Origin: Lachnospiraceae bacterium
Lineage (GTDB): Bacteria; Bacillota_A; Clostridia; Lachnospirales; Lachnospiraceae
Reading direction: 5' to 3'
DNA: 36,864 nt
NCBI GenBank assembly: GCA_028694115.1
Contig: JAQUUB010000037.1
Span: 1 to 36,864, forward strand
A program made the translations under genes and the position numbers. This document shows, piece after piece, positions 17,751 through 25,450 of the stretch (positions are counted from its first letter, which is position 1; every line of letters starts with the position of its first letter). The notes beneath the pieces were generated by a model. It made no database searches and was not told where the DNA came from. It saw only the letters and a list, made by a program, of their open reading frames with translations.

Positions 17751-18134
17751 GTGGAAAAGAAGATTATACTTAAAGGTCGAGAGCTGGATGTAATGAAGGT
17801 ATTGTGGAAAGAGAATGAAACACTTAATGCATCAGATATTGCAAAAAAAGGTTCGTTGAGTATAAATACAGTGCAAGCCGCCTTAAAAAAATTATTGGCA
17901 AACAAATATATAAGAGTTGCGGATATCGGTTACAGCGGAACTGTATTAAGTAGAAAATATGTGGCTGTGATTTCAGCAGATGCATTCATCTATGATAATT
18001 TTTTGGAATTCTCAGATTTAAAATCCTCTTTAAAAATTTTTGCAGCGTTAATTGATGAAGAGACGGATGAGAATACAATAAGTGAACTTGAGGATATTAT
18101 AAAAGAGAAAAAGATAAAACTAAAGATGGAATAG
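17751..18134 (+). CDS. BlaI/MecI-family repressor
   Basis: A 127-residue winged-helix repressor of the penicillinase-repressor family. LKGRELDVMKVLWKENETLNASDIAKKG is the BlaI/MecI opening and SINTVQAALKKLLANKYI the recognition helix; the C-terminal part is the dimer and protease-cleavage region. The start codon is GTG, with AAAGGAG 8 bases upstream. The M56 metalloprotease gene follows after 9 bases, the classical two-gene signalling arrangement. In BlaI/BlaR1 systems the protease inactivates the repressor on sensing a cell-wall signal. The target here is probably its own operon and the adjacent small secreted protein. Confidence 0.87.
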   Translation: MEKKIILKGRELDVMKVLWKENETLNASDIAKKGSLSINTVQAALKKLLANKYIRVADIGYSGTVLSRKYVAVISADAFIYDNFLEFSDLKSSLKIFAALIDEETDENTISELEDIIKEKKIKLKME

Positions 18135-18143
18135 GAAGAAATT

Positions 18144-19277
18144 ATGCATTTTTCATTTGCGTCTCTGTTAATTTGCTTTATTATAGGAAATTTTTATATA
18201 GGCATAATCTTGCTGTTTTTAAGGAAAAAGAAAGGTATATCCAGAAATTTAGTTCATTTATTTTTCATTTATATCTGCCTTATTTTGATTAGATTTATGT
18301 TGCCTTTTGAGTTCAAATTTACAAAAACAATAGCATGTAAGATATTATTGCCTGATATAGAAAATTTTTTGAATAGTAACATAAAAGGGATAATGACAGT
18401 AATAACCTGTTTGGGAGTTCTATGGTTTATTGGGGCTAGTATTAAATTGGTTCTATTATGGATTCAATATAGGAGAATGTCTGCTGTTATTAAAAAGATG
18501 GAACCTTGTAAAGATAAAGATATCATGGAATTGCTTCAACAGATTTGTGATGAACAGAAAATTAGGAACAGGTTTGTCGTGATAAAAATGGAAGTGCTCA
18601 AAAGTCCATTTGTATTGGGATTTGTTCATCCAACTATATTTTTACCAAAGTATAAGTTAAAAAGAGTAGAATGGGAGTTTATATTGCTCCATGAAATTGC
18701 ACATTTTTATAACCATGATTTATGGAAAAAGCTCTTTTTTGAAATAGTATGTGCTTTTTATTGGTGGAATCCTTTATTAATATTATTAAAAGAAGAATTT
18801 AGTAATATTATAGAATTAAAAACTGACGAATTTGTTACCAGGGATCTGGATGAAAAGAAAAAAGTGCAATATTTGGAATGTTTGATTAAGATTGCAAAAG
18901 AAAATAAAGGAAATGTAATTCCTCAAAATAGTACAGCTTTTTACATGAAAAGAGGTAATAATCTGGAGTGTCGTTTTCGTTTTATTGCAAATGAATGTCA
19001 ATCAAAAAAAAGAAAGTATAGTTTGGTAGGATTGTTTTTGGGAATGATTTTGTTCTTTTCTTCGTTTATGTTTCTTTTTGAAGCGTATAAAGTTACGCCC
19101 TTTGTGGAAGAAAGCACATTTGAGATATCGACTCAGAATGCATACATTCTATTACAGGATGGTCAGTATTATATGTGCATAGATGGAGAAGAAGCTGTTC
19201 CAATAGATGAAATTAAGGATTCATATTCAGAGTTGCTAATTTATAAGGAGGATAAGGTAAATGAAAAACAAGATTAA
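18144..19277 (+). CDS. M56-family membrane metalloprotease (BlaR1/MecR1-like, no PBP sensor)
   Basis: A 377-residue integral membrane zinc protease. About three N-terminal helices are followed by a cytoplasmic protease domain with HEIAHFYNHD (zinc-binding HExxH) and a downstream Glu/Asp pair (LKTDEFVT), then one more helix (SLVGLFLGMILFFSSFMFLF, about 300-320). Unlike BlaR1, there is no penicillin-binding domain: only about 55 residues lie outside the membrane after the last helix (ILLQDGQYYMCIDGEEAVPIDEI...). The signal is therefore unlikely to be direct beta-lactam acylation. Its 3' end overlaps the next gene by 17 bases. Confidence 0.87.
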   Translation: MHFSFASLLICFIIGNFYIGIILLFLRKKKGISRNLVHLFFIYICLILIRFMLPFEFKFTKTIACKILLPDIENFLNSNIKGIMTVITCLGVLWFIGASIKLVLLWIQYRRMSAVIKKMEPCKDKDIMELLQQICDEQKIRNRFVVIKMEVLKSPFVLGFVHPTIFLPKYKLKRVEWEFILLHEIAHFYNHDLWKKLFFEIVCAFYWWNPLLILLKEEFSNIIELKTDEFVTRDLDEKKKVQYLECLIKIAKENKGNVIPQNSTAFYMKRGNNLECRFRFIANECQSKKRKYSLVGLFLGMILFFSSFMFLFEAYKVTPFVEESTFEISTQNAYILLQDGQYYMCIDGEEAVPIDEIKDSYSELLIYKEDKVNEKQD

Positions 19278-19494
19278 AAAAGCAATACTTATTTGTGGGA
19301 TGGGGTTTTTAGGTTTTAATTTTGGAATGCCTATGACACAAGTTTGTGCACAGGAGATTGTCTGTGAAACAAATCAAATTGTTCCCAGAGCTGATATTAT
19401 TGAATGGAGATATAAAATTGAAAATGGTCGATTATATAGAAGACAATATAATTGTACGACACAAAAATGGGTAGGAAGCTGGGAACTGTGTTGA
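19261..19494 (+). CDS. Small secreted protein, third gene of the BlaI/M56 operon
   Basis: A 77-residue protein with a signal peptide (MKNKIKKAILICGMGFLGFNFGMPMTQVCA, cleavage likely after VCA) and a mature part of about 47 residues ending IEWRYKIENG-RLYRRQYN-WVGSWELC. The mature part is rich in Trp, Tyr and Arg and has three Cys. GGAGG (19246-19250) is well placed and the start overlaps the protease gene by 17 bases, so it is co-translated. I do not recognise a function. Being in the operon, it may be the sensed or protective factor of the signalling pair. Confidence 0.7.
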   Translation: MKNKIKKAILICGMGFLGFNFGMPMTQVCAQEIVCETNQIVPRADIIEWRYKIENGRLYRRQYNCTTQKWVGSWELC

Positions 19495-19528
19495 TTTCAT
19501 CACCTTAGTATTTTAAATAATATTTTGT

Positions 19529-19557
19529 AAAAAAAGACTATTTATAGTCTTTTTTTA
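19529..19557 (+). terminator. Intrinsic terminator of the BlaI/M56 operon
   Basis: AAAAAAAGACTA (19529-19540), loop TTTA, TAGTCTTTTTTT (19545-19556): perfect 12-bp stem with its own T-run. Confidence 0.9.
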
Positions 19558-19591
19558 TTGAGTAAATAAATACATTAAATATATAAACATA

Positions 19592-19619
19592 TTGACAAAG
19601 TATAAAAATACAGTATAAT
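19592..19619 (+). promoter_or_regulatory. Strong consensus promoter
   Basis: TTGACA (19592-19597), 16-base spacer, TATAAT (19614-19619). Its surroundings (ACATATTGACA...) resemble the blaI promoter, so it may share the repressor. A ribosome-site-like AAAGGGAGG follows (19640-19648), but the only downstream starts lead to stops after a few codons. Confidence 0.65.
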
Positions 19620-19687
19620 AAATGTATAAAAAGCGCGGTAAAGGGAGGGTGATTTTATTGTATTATTAAAAAGAAATGAATTTGTAA

Positions 19688-20167
19688 ATTTGTCAATTAT
19701 CAGAGAAAAATGGAGGAATAAAAAATGTAGAAGTAATATCAATAGATGCATCTAAACCTACCAGTGTAACAGGAAAAACATTAGATGAACTTGGAATATC
19801 TACGGTTTCGAGGGCAACTACAATGCCATCAAGCACTTGGAATTGGGGTAGTGGTACATATTCTGGAAACTATAGTATTTCTTATGAATATTCCTATACA
19901 AACTACAATTTTAATGGATATACACAGTATTATGTCGATTCTAAGGCATCAAGAAATAAGTGGACTGCGGCAAGTGATAATTATACAATTTATTTAATGA
20001 AGGGAAGCGGAAGTGGAACGATTGTAACAAGCTATTCCATAAATTCAACAGATTGGAAAACTGTAAGGTTTTATAATCTTGATGCAGGAACAAAATATGC
20101 GGTATGTTTTTCAAAAGCAAATGATGGTTCTACATTGTCTGGAAGTTTTAGCATACGTAATAAATAA
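19688..20167 (+). pseudogene. 5'-truncated secreted-protein gene
   Basis: An open frame of 159 codons with no usable start before 19823. It reads SEKNGGIKNVEVISIDASKP (from 19700), then a Tyr/Ser/Asn/Gly-rich domain (TWNWGSGTYSGNYSISYEYS...) ending SGSFSIRNK. No signal peptide or initiator remains at the 5' side; an ATG at 19725 preceded by TGGAGGA is followed at once by TAG. The IKN-EVI-IDASKPTSVTGKTL segment recurs at 21891-21966, fused to the end of a SEDS-like gene, which shows that this family has been shuffled here. The mature domain looks like an exported surface protein; an internal start at 19823 would make a leaderless 114-residue product. Confidence 0.6.
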
Positions 20168-20213
20168 AGAGAGTATTAAAAGACATTTTAAAATTTTAGA
20201 GTTTCTTTCAGCA

Positions 20214-20247
20214 GACAAAGTCCGTAGCATATGCTTCGGATTTTGTC
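20214..20247 (+). other. Hairpin after the truncated secreted-protein gene
   Basis: GACAAAGTCCG (20214-20224) pairs with CGGATTTTGTC (20237-20247) with one G-U, and an inner AGCATATGCT palindrome. It has no T-run, so termination is uncertain. The next 140 bases hold nothing I can identify. Confidence 0.4.
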
Positions 20248-20389
20248 TATCTACATGAACTGATATATTTATCAAAGATATAATATTTGTGTAAATTCAG
20301 CAGAATACCATAAAGAAAAAGATAACTAGATGAGCTAAAAAAGTAACTCTAAGACAGAAACCCCAATGCCGGCGCAGCATCCAACAAAC

Positions 20390-20499
20390 AGGATAAATGC
20401 ACAGATTGCCGATAAATTTGCGAAAAATAAAATTGCAGTTCCAAAAAGATGTGAGAAGTACTATGTATGGTATAGAGAAAAATGATAATGCAGACAAAG
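20390..20499 (+). repeat. Duplicated leader segment, copy 1
   Basis: About 105 bases nearly identical to 32923-33030, including GATAATGCAGACAAAG where the other copy has an intact TATAAT. The match breaks at 20499/20500, where IS110 sequence begins. In the other copy this leader joins directly to the ribosome site of the SEDS-like gene, so the leader and gene have been separated here. Confidence 0.75.
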
Positions 20500-20622
20500 C
20501 TCATCCAGTTCGTTGGATGTGTGATTAACATTAAAAGGTTTACGAACAATAACACCTGCGGGTTGCAGGATTGCAACGGTGCTCTTGCCTTTTGATACAT
20601 CAATACCTACTGCGTTGTACAT
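20500..20622 (-). pseudogene. IS110-family transposase, N-terminal fragment
   Basis: Reads MYNAVGIDVSKGKSTVAILQ and continues GVIVRKPFNVNHTSNELDE before the frame leaves homology at 20500. VGIDVSKG carries the first Asp of the DEDD/RuvC-like catalytic site. GGAGG lies 7 bases before the ATG, so the start is secure. Full-length enzymes have about 350-420 residues; only about one tenth remains, so it is inactive. Confidence 0.75.
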
Positions 20623-20897
20623 TCTCGTACCTCCAAAAGTGAATTTGCATGGTGTCCAGCTATTTCTCATTGCTTATTCAATCTCCTGGGGTATCAAACG
20701 GACGTGCACAGGGCAGTCCAACCTGCATAAATCGAACGGCTGCAAATGATAGGCTGGCTGACTGGCTTTCTCACGGACGTCTATTGAGTCCAAGGAGTGA
20801 ACTGTCAGACCGATACCTCATCATTGTACAGCTTTAGCAACAAGAGGGATAGAACCCAACTGGCTGTTGGGGTATCTAAACCCTACACTTATATATT
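20500..20897 (-). mobile_element. IS110-family element remnant (5' end and non-coding end)
   Basis: Interrupts the leader of the SEDS-like gene relative to its second copy. On the minus strand it carries the first 41 codons of an IS110 transposase (20622-20500), preceded by about 275 non-coding bases. A GTTGGG/CCCAAC hairpin lies in this region (20855-20871). In IS110-type elements this end encodes the bridge (seek) RNA, so a guide-RNA relic may be present. The outer boundary is uncertain by about 20 bases because an intact target or element for comparison is not in the window. The rest of the transposase is missing. Confidence 0.7.
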
Positions 20898-21870
20898 AGG
20901 AGGAGAGTATAAAATATGTTTGGTGATTTCTGCAAAAAAGCGCGTATTAGTAAACCCCAGATATTGCTATTTGGAATGATATGTGTCTGGAATATTATAA
21001 CGTTGCTTTTATATACAAATACCATGTTTGAATGGGATAAGGAAAAACATGTTTTTGGCAATGGATTAGTCTATATTTTACTTGGATTTCTGTTGGCGGC
21101 ACTTGCCTGCAAAATATTATTGTCAAAAAGAAAGAAAAAAGTACAGATTGTTATAAATAGTACCCTAATGCTCACTTTAGCAGCAATAATTTTCTATAAT
21201 CTAAAAATAACAGATCTTTGTATTGCTGCCTTTACAGTATTTCCTTTCTTTTTCTGTTGCTTTGTGTTTTCATTTCGTGATATGCGAAGGACAGGTTTTA
21301 TCATTGCACAGCTTGGTATGTATATATTTGCAGTTATTGCGTACTTATCGTTATCATATATAAACATATTTATTGTGCTTTTTTCCGGTCTCTTTATACT
21401 GACTTTGGCATTATACAAAAATGTATTTGATAGGAAGACTTATGCATTACATTATATACTGTTATTTTTTCCTGTGTTGGCTTTAACCATCGCTTTGATA
21501 ATCTTAAAAGGTGAAAGGATTTTGATAAATTTTTCTCCGGCATTTTCTGAAGCATTACATAAGATACCTCAGCAGGAATATCTATTAAGTGCTTATATTT
21601 TCAGGTATGGATATATATCAGCGATTGTTTATATGCTTGTTTTTATTGCCATTGTAATTATGTGTATAAAATTAATCAGAGAAACAAAGGGAAACATGAT
21701 GTATGTGATGAACAGGGCAATTTTATTTACTTTAATTGCACAATTTACAGGGTCTGTAATTGTAAATATGGGATGTCCGTTTTTAAAAGGAATACCGATT
21801 CCGTTTCTCCAAGTGAATAGAATGCTTTTGATAAATTCATTTCAAATTGGAATCATATTGTTTTCAAAAG
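20898..21870 (+). repeat. Long direct repeat, copy 1
   Basis: About 970 bases matching 33031-34000 in the same orientation, with only five substitutions and one inserted A seen by eye. It covers the ribosome site and nearly all of the SEDS-like gene. Confidence 0.9.
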
Positions 21871-21977
21871 TTTATGCTAAAGAAAATGATTCAGAGGAAA
21901 TAAAAAATATAGAAGTAATATTAATAGATGCATCGAAGCCTACCAGTGTAACAGGAAAAACATTATGTACAATCTAA
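20916..21977 (+). CDS. SEDS (FtsW/RodA/SpoVE)-like membrane protein, copy 1 with a foreign tail
   Basis: A 353-residue membrane protein with about nine to ten hydrophobic segments. The end of the membrane domain (LIAQFTGSVIVNMGCPFLKGIPIPFLQVNRMLLINSFQIGIILF) matches the SEDS pattern ending in GIPLPF-x-S. The stretch QQEYLLSAYIFRYGYISAI corresponds to TDFIF-EE-G-IGA, with Glu in place of the catalytic Asp. SEDS proteins polymerise peptidoglycan; this short, divergent member may have another job. GGAGGAGAG precedes the ATG. After residue about 318 it diverges from the second copy and continues into IKNIEVILIDASKP..., borrowed from a secreted-protein gene. Its original promoter is cut off by the IS110 remnant. 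Confidence 0.65.
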   Translation: MFGDFCKKARISKPQILLFGMICVWNIITLLLYTNTMFEWDKEKHVFGNGLVYILLGFLLAALACKILLSKRKKKVQIVINSTLMLTLAAIIFYNLKITDLCIAAFTVFPFFFCCFVFSFRDMRRTGFIIAQLGMYIFAVIAYLSLSYINIFIVLFSGLFILTLALYKNVFDRKTYALHYILLFFPVLALTIALIILKGERILINFSPAFSEALHKIPQQEYLLSAYIFRYGYISAIVYMLVFIAIVIMCIKLIRETKGNMMYVMNRAILFTLIAQFTGSVIVNMGCPFLKGIPIPFLQVNRMLLINSFQIGIILFSKVYAKENDSEEIKNIEVILIDASKPTSVTGKTLCTI

Positions 21978-22087
21978 CAATATTTACAAAATATATGGGA
22001 AATGTAAAAATTACAGAAAGTAGAATGAAATAATTACTGAATATGAAAAATATTCAAAATAAATATCAAGAGAGTGAAAGGTATTTT

Positions 22088-24250
22088 ATGAAAAAGAAAA
22101 AAGTTCAATTTATATCGTTAACACTAACTTTATGTATGCTCATATCTTCAGTCGTTTTTGCAGAAGAAGCAGGACCAATAAGCAATATGACTTATGAAGA
22201 ATGGTTAGTAGAGCAAGAAAGTGTAAGTGATTTATTAGATGCAACACAATCAGATTTAGAACCAGTAACGGCTGTTTCGCAGAAGCAAGAACAAAGTTCA
22301 AAAGTTTCTACTGATTATAGTTCAGAAAAAAGTGGAAATATATTATTAGATTCTATTTTAAAAGAAAAGGGTAAATACAGGCTGAACAAAGAAATCAATT
22401 TAGATTTAAAAGCAGAAAGTGTTACTGCTAGCATTTCTAGAAATGTAGATTTGAACAGTGATTTAGTAGTAAATGATGCAGAAGCGGGAGATAGCACAGA
22501 GCAGGTAAATGATGCAGAAGCGGGAGATAGCACAGAGCAGGTAAACGATGTAGAAGCGGGAGATAGCACAGAGCAGGTAAATGATGCAGAAGCGGAAGGT
22601 AGTACAGAGCAGGTAAATGATGCAGAAGCGGGAGATGACGAAGAGCAGGTAAACGATGCAGAAGCGGGAGATAGCACAGAGCAGGTAAACGATGTAGAAG
22701 CGGAAGGTAGTACAGAGCAGCTAAATGGTGCAGAAGCGGGAGATGACGAAGAGCAGGTAAACGATGCGGAAGCGGGAGATAGCACAGAGCAGGTAAATTC
22801 AGATAAACAAGAGAAATCAGTCAATGATATGAATTTAGCGAGAACTGCACCGACTGCTGGATTGATCCCTGTAATCATTAATGAAGAATCACTTATAGAT
22901 GGGCAAATTACGACTGATACAATAATAGCTTTTTTGTTTGATGATACCGATACGGATGGAGATACAATAGTTAATCGTTTTGTAGATGGTAGTGCTGTAA
23001 ATTATATTTTGGGAGAAATTAATGGTGGCTTTGTAATTCAGATTACGGAACCGGGAACATATCAATTGTATTATCAGGTAAAGGATAGCGCTGGGGAGTT
23101 TTCAAGAGTATTAGGTTACACAATTGATGTAATTGCAGCACCTATAGTAGAAGAATATCAGGTGTTTGAAGGAAGTTTCTCATCCCTAGATGATTCTAAA
23201 ACATATAATTTTTCTATTGATTTTACTGAAATGAATTCAGCGGCAGTTTGCTTGGTAAGAAAAGGTTATATTGGAACAAAAATGCAAGTATTTGATGAAA
23301 GTGGAAATGAAATATTGATAAAGGGAACAGGAAGCAGACAAGCAAAAAACTGGGGATTCATTGACAAGCCATCTGCAGATGCAACAATATGTAATTATAC
23401 AGTTGAAGTTTCACCATATTCCTATGATGGTCGTGCTAGTAATTATAGGATTATTATTGGAGATAAAAACGATACTGAATTAATGATGAGTGGAATTGAA
23501 AATACTGTTCTTTTGGAACAGTATTATGAAGCTAAAGTTAATTTGGAGAATAGCGCTTACGTACCAAATGTTGGAGAATATTGGTATAAATATAAAAGAC
23601 AATCTACAAGTGTCATTACGATACCAAGCGATGTTTCTGATATTCGCTTTAAAATACTAGATGTAAATACATTAAAAGTGCTGTTTGATTCTGCAACAGA
23701 TTCTTCTACACACAGAACATCTTTTGTAGATAGCGGTAGCTGGACTTGTGCAGAGAAAGCAAGATTGACTACAGTTGTAGGGACAGAATATTATTTAGTA
23801 GTTTATTCTACAAATCCGACATCCAATTTATCACTTAGAACAGGAAGTATGGCAACAGCAGTAGGAAATCCTGTAATGGCAGGATCAAATACGCGTGTTT
23901 CGCCAGGAATATCTATTACTTTACCCAGTACTGGCTATTCGTCAACTATGACTTGTAATGTAACTGGTGATGATTTGCCAAAGACTGGTCAGGTAAGAGA
24001 AGTTTCTCTTAGCGTATCAGGGTTGTCAAATGTAGAAAGGTGGAAAGCAAAAGCTCCTAATTTGTCATCATGGGTAACTAATCCTTCTTCATTTTGGATT
24101 ACAATTGATATGAATTATAAAGATGATTCAAGTGGTAATGCACGACTGAAAGGTGCATGGAGTACGGCTTTTATGGCTAGCAGTAGCGGTAAAGGAAAAT
24201 CTATTAGCCCTAATTTTAATTTCTACTACAATTACGAATACGGCGATTGA
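22088..24250 (+). CDS. Large secreted protein with acidic 12-residue repeats
   Basis: A 720-residue exported protein. The signal peptide is MKKKKVQFISLTLTLCMLIS followed by SVVFA, with cleavage before EEAGP. Nine tandem copies of NDAEAGDSTEQV and variants follow (22472-22795), forming a flexible acidic stalk. Next comes a beta-rich domain with an Asp-rich stretch (FDDTDTDGDT), a domain resembling PPC-type beta-sandwiches (YQVFEGSFSSLDDSKTYNFS), and a Ser/Thr-rich C-terminal domain ending NFYYNYEYGD. No anchor or transmembrane tail was found. An ATG at 22043 is in frame, but GAAAGG before 22088 and the clean signal peptide favour 22088. Function unknown; it may be a surface adhesin or binding protein. 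Confidence 0.75.
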   Translation: MKKKKVQFISLTLTLCMLISSVVFAEEAGPISNMTYEEWLVEQESVSDLLDATQSDLEPVTAVSQKQEQSSKVSTDYSSEKSGNILLDSILKEKGKYRLNKEINLDLKAESVTASISRNVDLNSDLVVNDAEAGDSTEQVNDAEAGDSTEQVNDVEAGDSTEQVNDAEAEGSTEQVNDAEAGDDEEQVNDAEAGDSTEQVNDVEAEGSTEQLNGAEAGDDEEQVNDAEAGDSTEQVNSDKQEKSVNDMNLARTAPTAGLIPVIINEESLIDGQITTDTIIAFLFDDTDTDGDTIVNRFVDGSAVNYILGEINGGFVIQITEPGTYQLYYQVKDSAGEFSRVLGYTIDVIAAPIVEEYQVFEGSFSSLDDSKTYNFSIDFTEMNSAAVCLVRKGYIGTKMQVFDESGNEILIKGTGSRQAKNWGFIDKPSADATICNYTVEVSPYSYDGRASNYRIIIGDKNDTELMMSGIENTVLLEQYYEAKVNLENSAYVPNVGEYWYKYKRQSTSVITIPSDVSDIRFKILDVNTLKVLFDSATDSSTHRTSFVDSGSWTCAEKARLTTVVGTEYYLVVYSTNPTSNLSLRTGSMATAVGNPVMAGSNTRVSPGISITLPSTGYSSTMTCNVTGDDLPKTGQVREVSLSVSGLSNVERWKAKAPNLSSWVTNPSSFWITIDMNYKDDSSGNARLKGAWSTAFMASSSGKGKSISPNFNFYYNYEYGD
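22472..22795 (+). repeat. In-frame 36-bp minisatellite, nine units
   Basis: Each unit encodes NDAEAGDSTEQV or variants (EGSTEQ, GDDEEQ). Units 2, 6 and 9 are nearly identical, and the higher-order order GDST/EGST/GDDE repeats, indicating recent duplication. Copy number is expected to vary between strains. Confidence 0.9.
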
Positions 24251-24262
24251 TTATAATAGAAA

Positions 24263-24301
24263 TATATTCTGGTGGCAATTTTAAACTACCACCAGAATAT
24301 A
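24263..24301 (+). other. Perfect inverted repeat between two genes
   Basis: TATATTCTGGTGG (24263-24275) with CCACCAGAATATA (24289-24301), a 13-bp perfect stem and 13-base loop. No T-run follows. The right arm ends 8 bases before the next gene's ribosome site, so it could be a decay barrier or a translational control element. Confidence 0.6.
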
Positions 24302-24322
24302 AATATGAAAAGGGGTGCATAT

Positions 24323-25372
24323 ATGGATACAGGAAATGTTTATTTTAACAAAAACGCATCAAACATTACGCTTGGATTGGCAAATAATAATTCGGATTAT
24401 GAGGAAAAAATAAGGCAAATTGATTTAAATAAAATAAAGACAGAAAAGAAGTTGGATTCTTTTGAAAAAGGAAAGGAAATTATAGATGCATTTTATGAAT
24501 GCTATCCAAATTACCAGGAAAAAGAAGCAATGCCAAAAAGTGTGTTTAGCGATCAGTTTGGCTATAATATGCAGAAAGAAATATCAGATTATATAAATGA
24601 TTTTTACGCTGGAAAAAACAGCCAGGAGGATGTGCAGAAATTTTTTCAGGAAAGCTGTATTTCTATGCTGAAATATAGGACACAACAACATCAGACATCA
24701 GGAGATAATGCAATGGATAGGCAGCAGATTGTAAGCGAGATGTACGAAATATTCGCAAAAGAAAATATGAGAGCAGCCAAAAGTGCAAATTATAAGGAAG
24801 GTGAAACTCTGAACAAGACATATGGCGGAAGAAATGATGATTGGGTTTATTATAATTCAGACTATCACTTTCAGTGTATGGAAACAAAAGCAGCATTGCA
24901 GGAGGCTGTTGAAAATATGACAGATCAGTGGGAGATTTCTGCTATTGATACAGAAGAAGTTGAAAAAAATTCCAAAATGACGTTAGATGGAGGCTTTGAT
25001 TTTAACAGTGGATGGAATTTTACATATAGAAATCAGGTAGGCAGAGCCAGCATGGAAGATGAGCAATTGGCACCGCCTGAAGAATTCAAATTTTTTTATA
25101 AAGAAAATTCGTTTCCTGATGAAGGGAATCTATGGCTTTCACTAAATGGCACAGAGACAAGCAGTAACGTTCCTTTTTCCATTTCTGACACAGGGAACTT
25201 AAAGGGACAAATATTTAATTTAAATAGTTTACTTGATAATTCACTTTTGACAGAAAATATCAAGAAACAATATGGAAGTTTCTTATCTAATTTTACGGTA
25301 TTTACCAGATGGTATTCTTTACAAAGTAAAATTAATAATATATTTGGTAGTTACGTTCCACAAATGAGATAG
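24323..25372 (+). CDS. Hypothetical cytosolic protein preceding the peptide locus
   Basis: A 349-residue, charged, soluble protein without signal or membrane segments. The N-terminus has Asn-rich MDTGNVYFNKNASNITLGLA and then a helical region (residues about 30-150). The C-terminal half is mixed, with KMTLDGGFDFNSGWNFTYRN and LWLSLNGTETSS. I do not recognise the family; it resembles uncharacterised Lachnospiraceae proteins. AAGGGGTG is 5 bases before the ATG at 24323; an ATG-less extension to 24272 lacks a ribosome site. It precedes the S8 protease by 78 bases and may be part of the same transcription unit. Confidence 0.65.
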   Translation: MDTGNVYFNKNASNITLGLANNNSDYEEKIRQIDLNKIKTEKKLDSFEKGKEIIDAFYECYPNYQEKEAMPKSVFSDQFGYNMQKEISDYINDFYAGKNSQEDVQKFFQESCISMLKYRTQQHQTSGDNAMDRQQIVSEMYEIFAKENMRAAKSANYKEGETLNKTYGGRNDDWVYYNSDYHFQCMETKAALQEAVENMTDQWEISAIDTEEVEKNSKMTLDGGFDFNSGWNFTYRNQVGRASMEDEQLAPPEEFKFFYKENSFPDEGNLWLSLNGTETSSNVPFSISDTGNLKGQIFNLNSLLDNSLLTENIKKQYGSFLSNFTVFTRWYSLQSKINNIFGSYVPQMR

Positions 25373-25450
25373 AATATTTAAATGTATTGATTTAAATTTC
25401 GGATTAAACATTGAGAATTTGGATCAATATGAGAGGTAGATAAGTATATT

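Noticed and set aside
18144..19277. Beta-lactam sensor BlaR1
   Set aside because: No penicillin-binding domain follows the last membrane helix, and no beta-lactamase gene is nearby.
22472..22795. 36-base direct repeats resembling a CRISPR array
   Set aside because: Units are contiguous without spacers, vary at codon positions, and lie in frame inside a secreted protein.
22315..22878. Long minus-strand frame of 187 codons, Ser/Cys-rich
   Set aside because: It is the mirror of the in-frame repeat on the plus strand, with no ribosome site and no recognisable domain.
23975..23989. LPKTG motif as a sortase anchor
   Set aside because: It is about 87 residues from the end and is not followed by a hydrophobic segment and basic tail.
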